This document shows positions 34,238 through 45,967 of a DNA stretch of 64,000 bases, one piece after another; the first letter of the stretch is position 1; each line of letters begins with the position of its first letter. Source of the stretch: Paramyrothecium sp. XJ0827. Its lineage: Eukaryota; Ascomycota; Sordariomycetes; Hypocreales; Stachybotryaceae. The notes beneath the pieces were generated by a model. It was given only the letters and a program-made list of their open reading frames with translations, searched no databases and was not told the DNA's origin. Where the stretch lies: the NCBI GenBank assembly GCA_020881915.1, contig JAJFPB010000002.1, forward strand, positions 6,149,001-6,213,000, read 5' to 3'. Made by a program: the position numbers and the translations under genes.

Positions 34238-34257
34238 GCTTACCGCCTTCGGTAAGC
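34238..34257. promoter_or_regulatory. Inverted repeat with CGG/CCG half-sites
   Basis: Perfect 8-base arms, gcttaccg and cggtaagc, flank a cctt loop. The site also reads as CCG-N4-CGG, and with the following bases gives CGG-N4-CCG (34250-34259). Zn2Cys6 regulators bind paired CGG triplets, and one is encoded at 45968, so this is a candidate site about 150 bp upstream of the O-methyltransferase. Confidence 0.45.
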
Positions 34258-34869
34258 CGGGGCATTTCGAGATTACTAGCACCGACTTGCATATGCAATG
34301 TGATACCGTAGGGAGACCCATGCTCTCAGAGCTAGTCGCGATGAAGGCCCGCTATTAGTGACAACATGAACATAAATCCGCCGGATGTGGGATTTTATTG
34401 GCCACAGAAACGAGGCAATGCACACATTCTGTATCCCGGATACTAAGCATCAAGCCCTTTACGCCGTAAGACCAATGAGTGGAGACAAACGTTACAATGA
34501 TGAATGCGGAGGCGCATAGAGATACGTGTGCAGATAGCTATCCTGAAGAATTACCACAAAGGTTGGACCCCCATGATGTCGTTTTTATCACTAGCCATTT
34601 TAATTTTCCAGTGATTTTACTGGATGTTTTCCTCCAAATATATATATGTCTACTTCCGATGTATTTGCAATGTCATAAAGATCATCTGATCAAGCTCATG
34701 AGCGAGGAGTTAGACGGAATTTACGACGTGACACCTCGCTGGAGGACCAGATCTCTCACAGAAGTCACTTAAACCAACATGGCAAACGCTCTGTATGGAA
34801 AAGCGACACATTCAAGATGACCTTCCTTCTGGACGCTTCTGTTACCAGTTCGACATGCTCATTCGTTCA

Positions 34870-37800
34870 TTAGAGAACGTAAGAACAGATAAAGTCGTAA
34901 CCCCGAAGAGCAGCCTGCCAACCTTTGGAATCCGGATTGCTGCTCAAATCCGTAATGTGCGGCGCATTCTCAACGAGAACTAGCTCAGCTGGAATCCCCT
35001 TCTCAACCATCACGTCGTACGTGCCTTGACTCTGCTGCCATGGGATCAAATCATCGGCTGTTCCATGGATTAGGAAAGTGGGTGTTTTGTAGTTTCCGGA
35101 GCGTATTTGCGCCATAGGACTAACAGCTCTAATCTTGTCGAGGGATGGTTGGGGAAGAGCATTCCAATCTTTGCCGTCATCAGACTCATCGGCTTTCTTC
35201 CTGCTCGGTAGGCCACCTGTGATAACAGGCAGTGTCTGGCATTTCCAGTTGATATGAAGAACAATTCGGCAGCGCGCGTCTGTCAGAATGCGTGGATCCG
35301 ACAGTGGCTCCCAGGCACCTACAAGGCCGTAATTGGTGATAGGTTTGTCCTGAACGGCCTCTAGCACATCGTACTTCATTCCGTTGTCTTCGGCTCCGAT
35401 CGGCTGGATAGGCTTCTTCCACCATTCGTCTTCGTAGTTTGTGGGACAGTAGAATGCAAGAATAGCCTCTGGGGGGCGCAATCCGCGTTGAGGCGCAGTC
35501 CATGCAGTAGACATGGCCAGCTGCCCACCAGAAGACCATCCCACTACCACTACCCTCTCGCCATCAATCTGCAGCCCTGCTTTCTTCAGTTTTAGGGAAG
35601 GTAGTTTAAAACGAGCCCATTCGAGAGCGTCGCATACATCTACCATGGGACCGTCCAACAGCGTCACCTCTGGGCAAAGTCGATGGTCCAAGGCCACCGG
35701 AATGAAGCCTCGCTCAAGGAGAAGGCGTGTCTGAGGAGGACGGACATCTTTCCTGGTAAACATTATATGACTACCCCCGTGGATCATCAATGCTGCAGTA
35801 AGTTGAAGGTTAGCCATCGCTAGTACCGCTATCAAGGGGATTAGATTGGGACCAGTTCTTCACGTACCAACTGGCTTCTTGCCTTTCTGCAACTCCTCGT
35901 TGACAGGATAGTACACATCCGCGTGGATATCCAAATCCCCCACTTTCTTGTAAACAACAGTCTCAAGGGCCACTTTAATAGGATTCGCAGGTTTCTTCGC
36001 GGCCTTATTGCTGGAGGGGAAAGCGCCGATAGCACGCACGGTCTTTGATTCAGGTGACGCGCCATCTGACCAGAGCACATCATTAAAGCCAGCTGCTCGC
36101 ATGCGCTTCTCCCATTGCTCCTCATCCATCAAAGCATGAGAGCGGCCATCTTCAAATAACCACCAACCTTCGAATTGGCCAAATACCAAATCTAACCAGA
36201 ATATTTGTCGTGTGATTTCCACCAGCATCAATGCACCATCGTCACGCAGCATGGACCGCAGGTTCTTGAGAGAAACATCCAGGTTCTTAGTTGCATGTAT
36301 GGCATTGCTCGAAACAATGCAATGAAACGTGCCAAAGTCGTCAAGCTTGGCTGCCGTCCCAATGTCCAAAGTGTCAAAAGACATGCCATCAACGCCTTTG
36401 AAACGATTCTTGGCGGCGGCGACAAGTGACGGCGAAATATCAGTGAAAACGTATTCGAAAGGAATACCGTGACTTTTTAGAAGGTTGACGAGATAGCGAG
36501 TTGTGCCTCCAGTTCCGGCTCCAACTTCTAAGATCCTAAAGTTGCCAACACCGCTTGAATTGGCGAACGCCTTAATCAAGAAGTCTCCAATGACAAGAGT
36601 GGGTGTTCTGAATAAGGGCCAGAACTCATATACGTGTTCTAATATGCCCTTTGCTTCCTTGTTGCCGAAGACTGTCTGTATGCCATCTGTCTTCCCCGTC
36701 AAGCATGCAGCCAACTTGGACCCCACAATTCGAACAAGTTTGTTTACGCTGGCATGCTGAGGGTAAAGATCAATGATTTGGTGATATATGGCCTCAGAAG
36801 TGGTAGTATCCACAGGCGTATCTGTTCGTGCAAAGGACTCATCTGTTGATGCAAATATGAGTTTCTCATGCTCCAAAACGCGGAATAGTTGCCGAACAAG
36901 CCGTCCATGTCTGTCAAGTACCCCCTCCAATTCAGGAACATCATCCCCTGGAGAAAGTATTTTGAGGTCGCATCCAAGTTCCGCAAATGCTTCCAAAACG
37001 TAAGCTGAAACAAGTCGTGCTTGATGCGGGTATTCCAGGTTCCAAAAGCCCAGGCCTTCGATTCCCTCAGCAAGTTGGTCGTAGCAGACTTTGACTTCTT
37101 CGAACGCGCTGACAGGAGATAACATAGTAGGTCGTGGAATATTCTGTAGCTTTGGCAACACCACGTGGTCTGTGCTCAAAGACGCTGTCTGTAACGGGGA
37201 AATATGGTCTTTCCTCACTGGCATTTCCGTGTAGCTCATGGCATCTGAGTTACTTGACCGCGAAGAGACCATGTCCCAAGAAGCGGGAGGTGTAGGGACC
37301 GAATCCGAGCTGTCATCCAGTCCCTCTTCAAGACCTAATTTCTCATCAACACAGGCGGCAAAAGCTCCCATGTCCGCGAGGAAGGTGAACGTCGTCAAGT
37401 CTATGGATACACCCAAGACTGAGCGTACACTATTGAGTACCTCAGTTGCCATGAGTGAGTCAATGCCTAGCTCTTCCAGTGTCGACTCGTCCTTGATTTT
37501 CTCCAACGGAGCATCAGTGATGTCGGACAAAAGCTGGTACAACTCCAAACGCTTGCTGCGAGACAACCTGCTACTCGGAACCGATTCTGCTGGAGTATGG
37601 ACTGACTTTACAACCGTAGAAGGCCTCTCGGGTATCTCGATGGGCTGAGAAGCTGCGGCCGCAGCCTTATTGACACTCTTGAGCATCCTGCCGAGCATGG
37701 CCTGCGGCATTTTATTGAACTTCAGGCCAAACACTGCCATGACCATCTTTTTGCTTTTAGCTTCGAACACGTACGCGTCGGCTGACATGACGTTTTCCGC

Positions 37801-40800
37801 AACCTTCGTCATGGTAGCATATACAAGCCATTCTCCCGCGTCAGGATTGAAGTTGCCACCGATTTCAATGTGTTCAATATAGCCACACACGAGGACATCC
37901 ACAGTACTTGCGTTGTTGAAGTAGTTGACCAGGAAGCCAGCAAATTGCATGAAACTGTCAGTCGTAGGCGTGTCACAAAGACGCTGTTCATCAGGACCGT
38001 CTTTGTCAGGCGTGATGACTACCCTGCCAGCGGACTCCATGCCTAGGCTGGCAATTTGCTTAACGCCTCTAAAGACTGGTCCGTAGTAAACCACAGTGGT
38101 GAAGGCGCGATATATGTGGTTGCCCTGCATCATCTCCGCATCGGGATGCCCAACCACTTCCTCGACGCGACGGCTTCCAGTCAGAGTCTCGAATCTTTGA
38201 AACTCTCTCAGAGTTTGCGCATCATCGCGCTTCTTCAAGATGACTCTGCCTGTTGATACCTCAAACGGCCTTGCAGAGCGACCAGCACCCGCGGTGTCAG
38301 CGGTGGTGATGGAAAAGCCCCAAGATGGACGTGAGCCATCGTTGAGACGCTTCAAGGTAAGCTCAATATTCACATTTGTATCTCTACCAATTGGAGATTT
38401 CATGACAAGGTCATGCACAGTTGGCACATGAGTTGCCGCACTAGCACCTTGCTCAAGATGGAAGGCCGCACGGGCAGCGAGTTCATAGTACAAAGATGCT
38501 GGGCAAAGTCCCTGCCCAGCCATAACATGTCCACTCAGCATAAGCTGAAATCGCTCAGCAGCGGGGTCGATTCGGAACACTGCCTCGGTTTTTGAGCTAT
38601 CATTAAAACGAAGGAATGATAAGATCTCATGCTTTGAATCCTCGGGCTCGGGTTCTCCCGAGCTCTTGGGCTCATTTCTCTCGAGTCTATTTCCCGTGAA
38701 AGGAAGCCAGTGACGAGTCTTTTCAAACTGATAAGGAGGGAGGCTCAGTGGCGGTCCATAATCCAGCTTCTGAAGTTTGTGAAATGGCCAATATTGCACA
38801 GATTGGCCAGCTTTCCACAGATTTATGGTCACGTTAATAAGTGAGCCTTGCGCATCGGCCAACGTCAGCTGAGGAGAGAAAAAGCTGTGCTCCTGGTTAT
38901 CAAGCACAGAGCCTTGGACTAGCTTGATGATAGATGAGCCACGGCCAGCCTCAATCCAGGTAGCTCCTTGTGGGAATCGTCTACACAATCGCTCGATAGC
39001 TTGCTGGAAGAAGACGGGATTCCTTGTATGCTGCGGGATTGTGCTGAAATCAAGGTCCAAAATTCGTTCCTCGCGATCACAAGCTTCCAGGTGGATTAAA
39101 GGGCTCCTCCATGAGAGATCCTTGGCGAGGGCACCGAGGTAGGTCAGTAAGGGCTCGCTAAATCGGGAGTGGAAACCATGGGTGACTGTGAGCTTCTTGG
39201 TGCGGACTGAATCGCGCAGTGCTGGCGTGGCGGCAAAATACTGCTCCAGAGCTGAAATCGAAATAGAGGACCCTACCACAACATGGCTCTTCGGACCATT
39301 GTAGCAGGCAATTTCAGCGTAGTGGCTCGAATCCTGGGCTTTCAATACTTGCAAAGCTTGTGAGACTGTCTGCGTACTTGCCTGCACAAAAAGCATGGTA
39401 CCGGACTCTTCACCCCAGTGCTTCATCATGAGAGCCGCTCTGCCTGTAACAAGCGTGATGGCGTCGGAAAGTGAAAGCACTCCGGAGACAGCCAAAGCTG
39501 TTAGATGTCCGAAGCTGTGGCCTATCACTGCGCTAACCTCAAGCCCACTGTCTATCCAAGCCTTAGCAGAGGCATACTGGACTGCAAACAGAGACGAGTG
39601 TAGAGTGATCAAGTTTTGTGTCGCTTCGCGATCAAACACATGAGGCAAGAAGCTTTCTAGGCCCTTTGCAACGCACAGGTCATTGCAAGCGTTCAAATGG
39701 TCACGGAAGACCTTGGATGAGTGGTAGATATCTCGTGAAAGACCGATGAAATCACTTTCTTGGCCTCCAAACACGAGAACTACTGGTCTCGATTCTTTGG
39801 AAGGATCGGAATTAGCAGACAATGATGCTGTCTCAAGTTTGGCCTTCAACTCTTGAATGCTGCTCACTGTCGTTGAAAGGACGTGAGACAGGGCATGATT
39901 GGCTCGGGCAGCAAGGTGAAACGTCAGCGATGCCAATATGCCGGGCTTACTCTCCTCTTTGCTATTCTGCAGCCAATGGAGAAGTCTCTTGCTATACATG
40001 GCAAGACTACTTGCTGAGTTGGCCGTGATTATGAGAGGCCATCGTGAAATGCAGGATAGATCTCCCGGACTTTGGCTAAGAGATGCTGGCTTTTGAAGAA
40101 CGGCCAGAGCGGAGTTAGAACCGGCGGCCCCATAACTGTTGATGCATGCTGCAAGAAACGAGGCGTCCCATGGCATGGTCATTCGAGGTATAGCCATCTG
40201 GTCCCGCTCCAAAGAAGGTATTTTGGGGTTCATCGCATTGTGGCTTGCTTGCATAGGAATCTTTCTATGCCTCATCATCAACAAGACTTTGATAAGGCCT
40301 GCAACCCCAGCAGTCCCCTCAGTATGGCCAATGTTCCCCTTGATGGATGCGAAATGGAGAGTAGAATCTCTGCGAGGTCCACCAAACACATCTCGTATGC
40401 TGCGGACCTCTACGGGATCGCCCACACCCGTACCAGTGCCGTGTGCTTCCACATAAGACACGTTCTCCGGCTGAAGGCCACTGAGCCTGAGTACATCTCT
40501 GTACAAAGCGGACTGAGAGCCTGAGTGGGGTACTGTGATGAGACTCTCATTGTGGTTCTGATTCGCAGCGGAGCCTGAAATGACGCCAAGAATATTATCC
40601 CCGTCCTTGATGGCGTCGGACAGCTTTTTCAGTACAACAACTGCAACACCTTCGCCTCGACAGTAGCCATCGGCAGACGAGTCAAAAGGCTTGCACTGCC
40701 CGGTCGGGCTGAGAAAGCCTGCTGCTGAAAGATTGTGGTAGTCGAACGGACTGGAAATCACGTTGGTTCCACCAGCTACAGCTCTGGAACATTCACCAGA

Positions 40801-42682
40801 CCAGATTGCTCTACAAGCAGTGTTGATGGCCACAAGTGACGATGAGCAGGCGGTATCAATAGTCAAGGCTGGACCGGTCCAGCCAAAGTAGTGGCTCATG
40901 CATCCGCTGATGAATCCACGAGTTGTTCCCATAGTGGCGTATGCTGTCGGAGCATGACACGAAACGTTGTCGTAATAATTGCTTATACATGCTCCGATAT
41001 AACAGCCATAATCTCCTGGTTCTTTGGAGGAAGCATCAAAATAGCCTGCCGACTCCAAGGCTGTGTAGATTACTTCCAGGAGTATCCTAATCAGAGATAG
41101 TGTTAGCTGTGCACTCTCAATAGGCTTGGGTAGTCGTAGTGTTTGTGACATATGTGTTGAATACAAATATTAAGGACCCAAGAAAGGAAGACGCAGAAGC
41201 AAATGGATGCATACCTTTGTTGAGGGTCCCAAGCAAGCGCTTCGCGGGAAGATTTATTGAAGAAACGATGATCAAACGAATCTGGATCTCGGATGAAATT
41301 GCCCCACCACTTAGTGTCTGCAAATGGCCCGGCCTGTGACAAGTTCAGTCGGTCGATAGGTGCTGTCTCCACTGTCGACTTTCCTTGTACAATGAGATCC
41401 CAGAGCTCATCGACCGAATCCGCGCCAGGAAACCTGCCAGCCATACCAACAATGGCGATTGAGTGAGGAGGATATTGCGGATGAAGGTGAGAATCATTCG
41501 CGATATGGTTAGTCTTTGAAGTCTGCAGTTTGTACAACATAAGGACTTCTAGGGACGAGGATGTAATCAGGCCACTGGGAACATGATTCCCAAACCCAGC
41601 AAAGGCAATCGTATTTGCATTATGCTCAAGAAGATAATTGACGGAAAGTCTGAACGTTGAATACCAGTCTATCGCTTTCAAAAGTGTGTTGTCAAGAATG
41701 GGCTGAAGCAGAGAACCTGCCACGAGGAACTGCCCATCCACAGCTGACCTTATAGGTGCAAATAGGCTCTCCACAGTCGGTATCTTCAAATCTTCGGATT
41801 GTAAGACAAAACTGCTAAGTTTGCCTGCTGCATTCAGGAGGCTAGAGGTGTGGAAACGACCAAATACGTGAACAGGTGTAGAACGAAAGCCCGAAGCGCG
41901 CGCTCTTTCAGTCAGACTCTCCACATCAATAGCTCTGAGTGTGACTGTCACGCACGTTTCATCATTGATACTGGAAACATAGGCCTAGATTAGGGTAGTT
42001 AGAACTTTGGCCCACGAGGAAGCGTCGAAGAAAATTGATGTCTTACATTTGGATATAGTTGGAGCAATTTAGCGATCTCAGCCTCGGCGTGGTAATGCTC
42101 ATCTTTCCAGCGAACGGCAACACCTGAGTATCTATCCGACTTGTAGGAGCTTGTGCTGTCAAGGTCAACGTATGCGCCTATACATACTGCCAAGCGTAGT
42201 GCAAGAGCTGCCGCAGAGCCAAGGTTATCTTCAACGCCCGCGCTTGCTACCGCGACAGCACTGAGAAACCCCGAGCAGAATCCCTGGATTCCGCCAACTT
42301 TTAGGGTTTGAAGAACTCTTTCGTGTGAACCCGTCCCCAAATTATCGAGGAAGCGCGAGTACTGGCCAATCTGGAGGAGAAGAGTGACCGCGAGGCCGTA
42401 GTGATTTGGAGCATGGCACTGATCGTGAGCAAGAGGTTCTCCATCGCCTAGCCACCGATGAAGTTGATCAAGATAGATGCTTCCAGGGACTTCTTTCAGT
42501 TCCGGATCAAATTTGACCAAGGTGCTCCAAAATCGAGGTAAGTCGCTTATGGCATTTTTGAGAGCTGATAATCGAGTCGTAGTGCGTAGTTCATGTCGCA
42601 GCTCTTCCAATGCCTCTCCTGAAGGGACTGCATGATGGGGTCCAAAGACTAATAGCGAAGGAAGATTCAAGGTGGAAGACAT
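34870..42682 (-). CDS. Non-reducing polyketide synthase, SAT-KS-AT-PT-ACP-CMeT-TE
   Basis: Four exons: 42682-42047, 41984-41215, 41086-35868 and 35792-34870, with GT-AG introns of 62, 128 and 75 bp, giving 2515 aa with no frame break. Starter-unit acyltransferase: GFCSG, Cys ~136. Ketosynthase from ~386: DTACSSS Cys ~549, EAHGTGTG His ~684, GNIGHTEG His ~723. Malonyl acyltransferase: GHSFG Ser ~993. Product template: SGHVMAGQGLCP His ~1322 and TDSFMQF Asp ~1512. One acyl carrier: GIDSL Ser ~1679. C-methyltransferase: ILEVGAGTGGTTRYL ~1987-2001. Alpha/beta-hydrolase release domain: GWSSG Ser ~2295, late HGTADD and APHITD. This order belongs to the clade making C-methylated orsellinic-type acids such as dimethylorsellinate. 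All catalytic residues I can place are present, so it should be active. The exact product is unknown. Confidence 0.95.
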
Positions 42683-43249
42683 ATTTGTTGAGTGGATTTA
42701 GCAAGGCCAACACATGTGGCATTTTGGGGGCAATTAAATATCAACATCAAGACTGGCAAGTCACTGGGAGGCACTCAATACCGCTTCCAACCACAAGAGC
42801 TAATCTTATATCATTCTCCTACGTAGGTAGACACCGAAAGACGCTCGCCTCAAGCGAAAACCATACTTCGGACAAATTATTCGGCTAGTATTTCTATGCG
42901 ATCAGATTGTGTTCGGAAAATTCCGATCACAGGTGATTCGAGGGCGTACATACCATGCTTAGCTTCACCGACCAGGTCTGCCAAGGACCAATCGTCATCT
43001 TCCTGAACACGCCCTCGGACTCGGTCAGAGCCCACTAACCGAATATAGAAGAGTCTCCATACTAAGCAGGGGTGCATCCTTCAGCGCGCCACTCTTACGA
43101 CACAAGGCTTTATGTCCCGAGGCAAGGGTTACCAACCAGACATGGCCTTCAAAACCGCCGTTCAGCTATAGGATAAAGTCCAGATGGCCCTTCCTCAGAC
43201 TTTGCCAGGTAGGCAATTCTTTTTGACGTTCTTGTGAAGTCGAATAAAA
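42683..43249. promoter_or_regulatory. Shared PKS/P450 divergent promoter
   Basis: 567 bp between the PKS start (42682, minus) and the P450 start (43250, plus). There is no gene inside. It holds the CGG-N6-CCG palindrome at 42914-42925. Divergent arrangement implies joint control of the two genes. Confidence 0.75.
42914..42925. promoter_or_regulatory. CGG-N6-CCG candidate Zn2Cys6 site
   Basis: The 12 bases cggaaaattccg are a perfect palindrome, extended to 14 by flanking t and a. Inverted CGG triplets spaced by 6 are the form bound by several fungal Zn2Cys6 dimers (the yeast Ppr1 class). It lies 232 bp from the PKS start and 325 bp from the P450 start. A regulator of this class is encoded 3 kb away. 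Confidence 0.55.
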
Positions 43250-45282
43250 ATGATTGACTCTACCGTTACACTTTGGTCGGGGTTGCTGGGGGTGTGCATA
43301 GCCTATGTGCTCTATGGAGCATATTGGCGCCTTTATTTGAGCCCCATAGCCCACATTCCTGGGCCACGGCTGGCTGCTCTTACACTATTGTAAGTATTTC
43401 AGCTGATACTCTCACATTGTGAGGCGCAAACTGAGTCCTTGCAGATACGAAATGTACTATGACACCTGGCTTGGGGGGCAATATGAATTTAAAATCCATG
43501 AATTGCATAGAAAATATGGCCAAATTATACGAATCTCACCGTGGGAACTGCGTAAGTGGACTTTCCAAGTCTCTTGCTTTTTTATCCAGAGCGAGCCTGC
43601 GCCTTTTCCCCCCGTCTCGTGGTGGGAGGTTTTTGTTCTGATTTCAGTGTTCTTTCTTCTTTTTTCCAGCTCTTCCATTGTTTATGAGGCAAGACGAACA
43701 AGAAACTGTGCATAACTAATCCAGAGAATTTGCAGATATTTCCGATCCTGTATGACCACCCCACGACCTCAAAAAGTCAAGCCAGTCTCATCTCCAATGC
43801 TAATGCTAATGCTCAAAGGACTTTTACGACACGCTTTACGTTGGCCACTCTGCACCTCGCCGCACCGAGAAGTACTGGAACCTTGTGAGATACTTTGGAC
43901 TCGATCTCTGCGTGTTTTCGACAATCGATCATGACCTGCATCGCGTGCGCCGCAGTGCTCTGAGCCCATTCTTCAGTATGACATCTGTTAGGTCTCTTCA
44001 ACCGGTCATGCAGGAAAGAATCGATATGACGATGAGACGTATGAAGGAGTTCCTTGATAGCGACAAGGTGCTGAATGCGACTTACATGTTTGCCGCTTAC
44101 ACCAATGGTCAGAAGCAATGATACGAGGAGCTTCACACACGCGAATCACCTAGCTGACATTGAAACACTTAGACATCGTTGAAACGTACTGCTTTGCAAG
44201 ATGCCAGCACCGCCTAGGTAGGTTGCCTCTTCCGTCATGGCGAGTATTTGATGAAGCTTCCCAAGATATACTGACTCGAAAGGAAACCAGAGCACCCTGA
44301 CTTCTACCCTCAGTCTCGCGATGCCGCTTTTGCTGGAGCTACCTCAGTCCATGTTATGAAGCACGTATGGTGGGTGTATGACATCATCAACAATTTTCCA
44401 ACCGATTTTGTCAAGAGCCTACATCTTGGAGCCGGTCTTTACCTGGAACAAAAGCGAGCCTCACGTGCTGCGGTCCAAAAGCTAGTCAATGGCGAGAATG
44501 AGGACTGGCGTACCCAAAAGCAACCAACCATTTTCCAGGCCGCTCTCAAGTCAAAGCTCCCAGCCGAAGAGCGATCGGTCGACCGTCTAGCTGATGATGC
44601 TCAAATGGCCGTCATGGCCGGTACTCTGACAACAGCAATGACCCTGGAAACGATTACGTACTGGCTCTTGGCCCAGCCGGAAACGTTACGGAAGCTGAAG
44701 GAGGAATTGCGCAACGCTATTCCTGTTGCCAGCGAGATTAGCTCCGTTCCACTTGTCGTGTTGGAGGGGCTTCCCTATTTAACAGCGGTTATCAAAGAAG
44801 GCCTGCGGTTGAGTTACGGATCGTCGATGCGTCTTCAGCGGATTGATCCTGATAATCCTATCGTGTTCACGGACAAGGAGTCTGGTAAAGAGTGGACGAT
44901 TCCGGCAAAGACACCAGTTGGAATGTCTGCCGTACAGATACACCACGACGAAAGCATATTTCCGCAGAGCAAGGAATTCCGCCCCGAGCGTTGGCTGGGA
45001 GACGAAGGCAAACGACGGGACAAGTATCTTGTTAGTTTCAGCAAGGGCAGCCGTAACTGTCTTGGGATGTACCTTACTTATGGCGAGATGTACCTACTTC
45101 TATCTCATATGTGGCGGTCTTGGACAACTCCCGAGATTGGGCCTACTGAGGGTGAGGCTGGCATGCTTGAGCTATTTGAAACAACTACGGAAGATGTAGA
45201 GATTGCGGGGGATTACTACATTCCTGCGGTAAAAAAGGGCTCAAAGGGTATTCGGATGACAGTGCAGCCCTTGGAGATTTGA
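43250..45282 (+). CDS. Cytochrome P450 monooxygenase
   Basis: Six exons: 43250-43389, 43445-43551, 43736-43749 (only 14 bp), 43819-44107, 44173-44217 and 44291-45282, all GT-AG introns, giving 528 aa. The N-terminal membrane anchor is GLLGVCIAYVLYGAYW, then IPGPRLAAL. Splicing rebuilds ELHISDPDFYDTLY and STIDHDLHRVRR, both standard for ER-bound fungal P450s of the trichodiene-oxygenase type. The ExxR motif is KEGLR (Glu ~368, Arg ~371), followed by FRPERWLGD. The haem site is FSKGSRNCLG, Cys ~455. The I-helix reads AGTLTTA where AGTETTA is usual, so the acidic proton-relay residue is a Leu. Divergent from the PKS, it should oxidise the polyketide or its methyl group. The reaction is unknown, and the Leu may alter chemistry. 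Confidence 0.9.
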
Positions 45283-45967
45283 GCTAAATTAATTTAATTA
45301 ATAGTAATGGCTGGTAGTGGCTAGTCGAAGGCGGTTGATTCTGGTTCCCAATGACTTCAATGACCCCGACTTTCCATTTCTAGTTTAATCACCGACCTTG
45401 GTGGGAAAACCTACAAGAGTTACATCATAAAAGGTTGTCAAAATATGCAGGAGGTATTTATTTGTAGAATCTGGTAGCTGGGAGGAATGGAAAAGTGCTC
45501 CTATCATTGTAACAACCGAGTTCGATGCCTCTTTAGAAACCTTTGTACTCTCTCGATGCAACGGCCTAATAAGCTTATTTCAAGTGTGATTGTGAGTGGA
45601 GAATGCGCAAGGGCAGGATAGCGTGTGGGTGCAAGGATTAACTCAGGCTCCTGCGGCCGCAACGCATGTGCTTGGCAGCTGCTTTAGTGCTCACCCCCGT
45701 GAGGCCACATCACCTGACAAGGCTTACTTTATGAACGCAAGGTAACATTGGACTGATGACAGGGATTGTCTGTTCAATTGTGCAGAGAGTGGGTTATTTC
45801 TAAGCTACCACTGAAAACGCGTCCACTCACGAGCCACCCGCCTTTCTTGCTGACCTCACCGAAACACCATTCCTTGATAAAGCGAGGCTGCAGGGACGAC
45901 GAAAGCTCCGAAATTCCCCTTTGGGTCATAAGAATCGAAGTGGGTTGACACTTGCTTCCAACGTAAT
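45283..45967. other. Intergenic, regulator promoter
   Basis: 685 bp between the P450 stop and the regulator start, both on plus. No gene was seen. Short frames at 45766-45948 have no domain. Confidence 0.6.

Larger units (their letters stand above)
34091..34869. other. O-methyltransferase promoter and PKS 3' region
   Basis: About 780 bp with no gene. It contains two strong palindromes just upstream of the O-methyltransferase start (34158-34178 and 34238-34257, listed separately). A plus frame at 34479-34772 has no domain. Confidence 0.55.
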
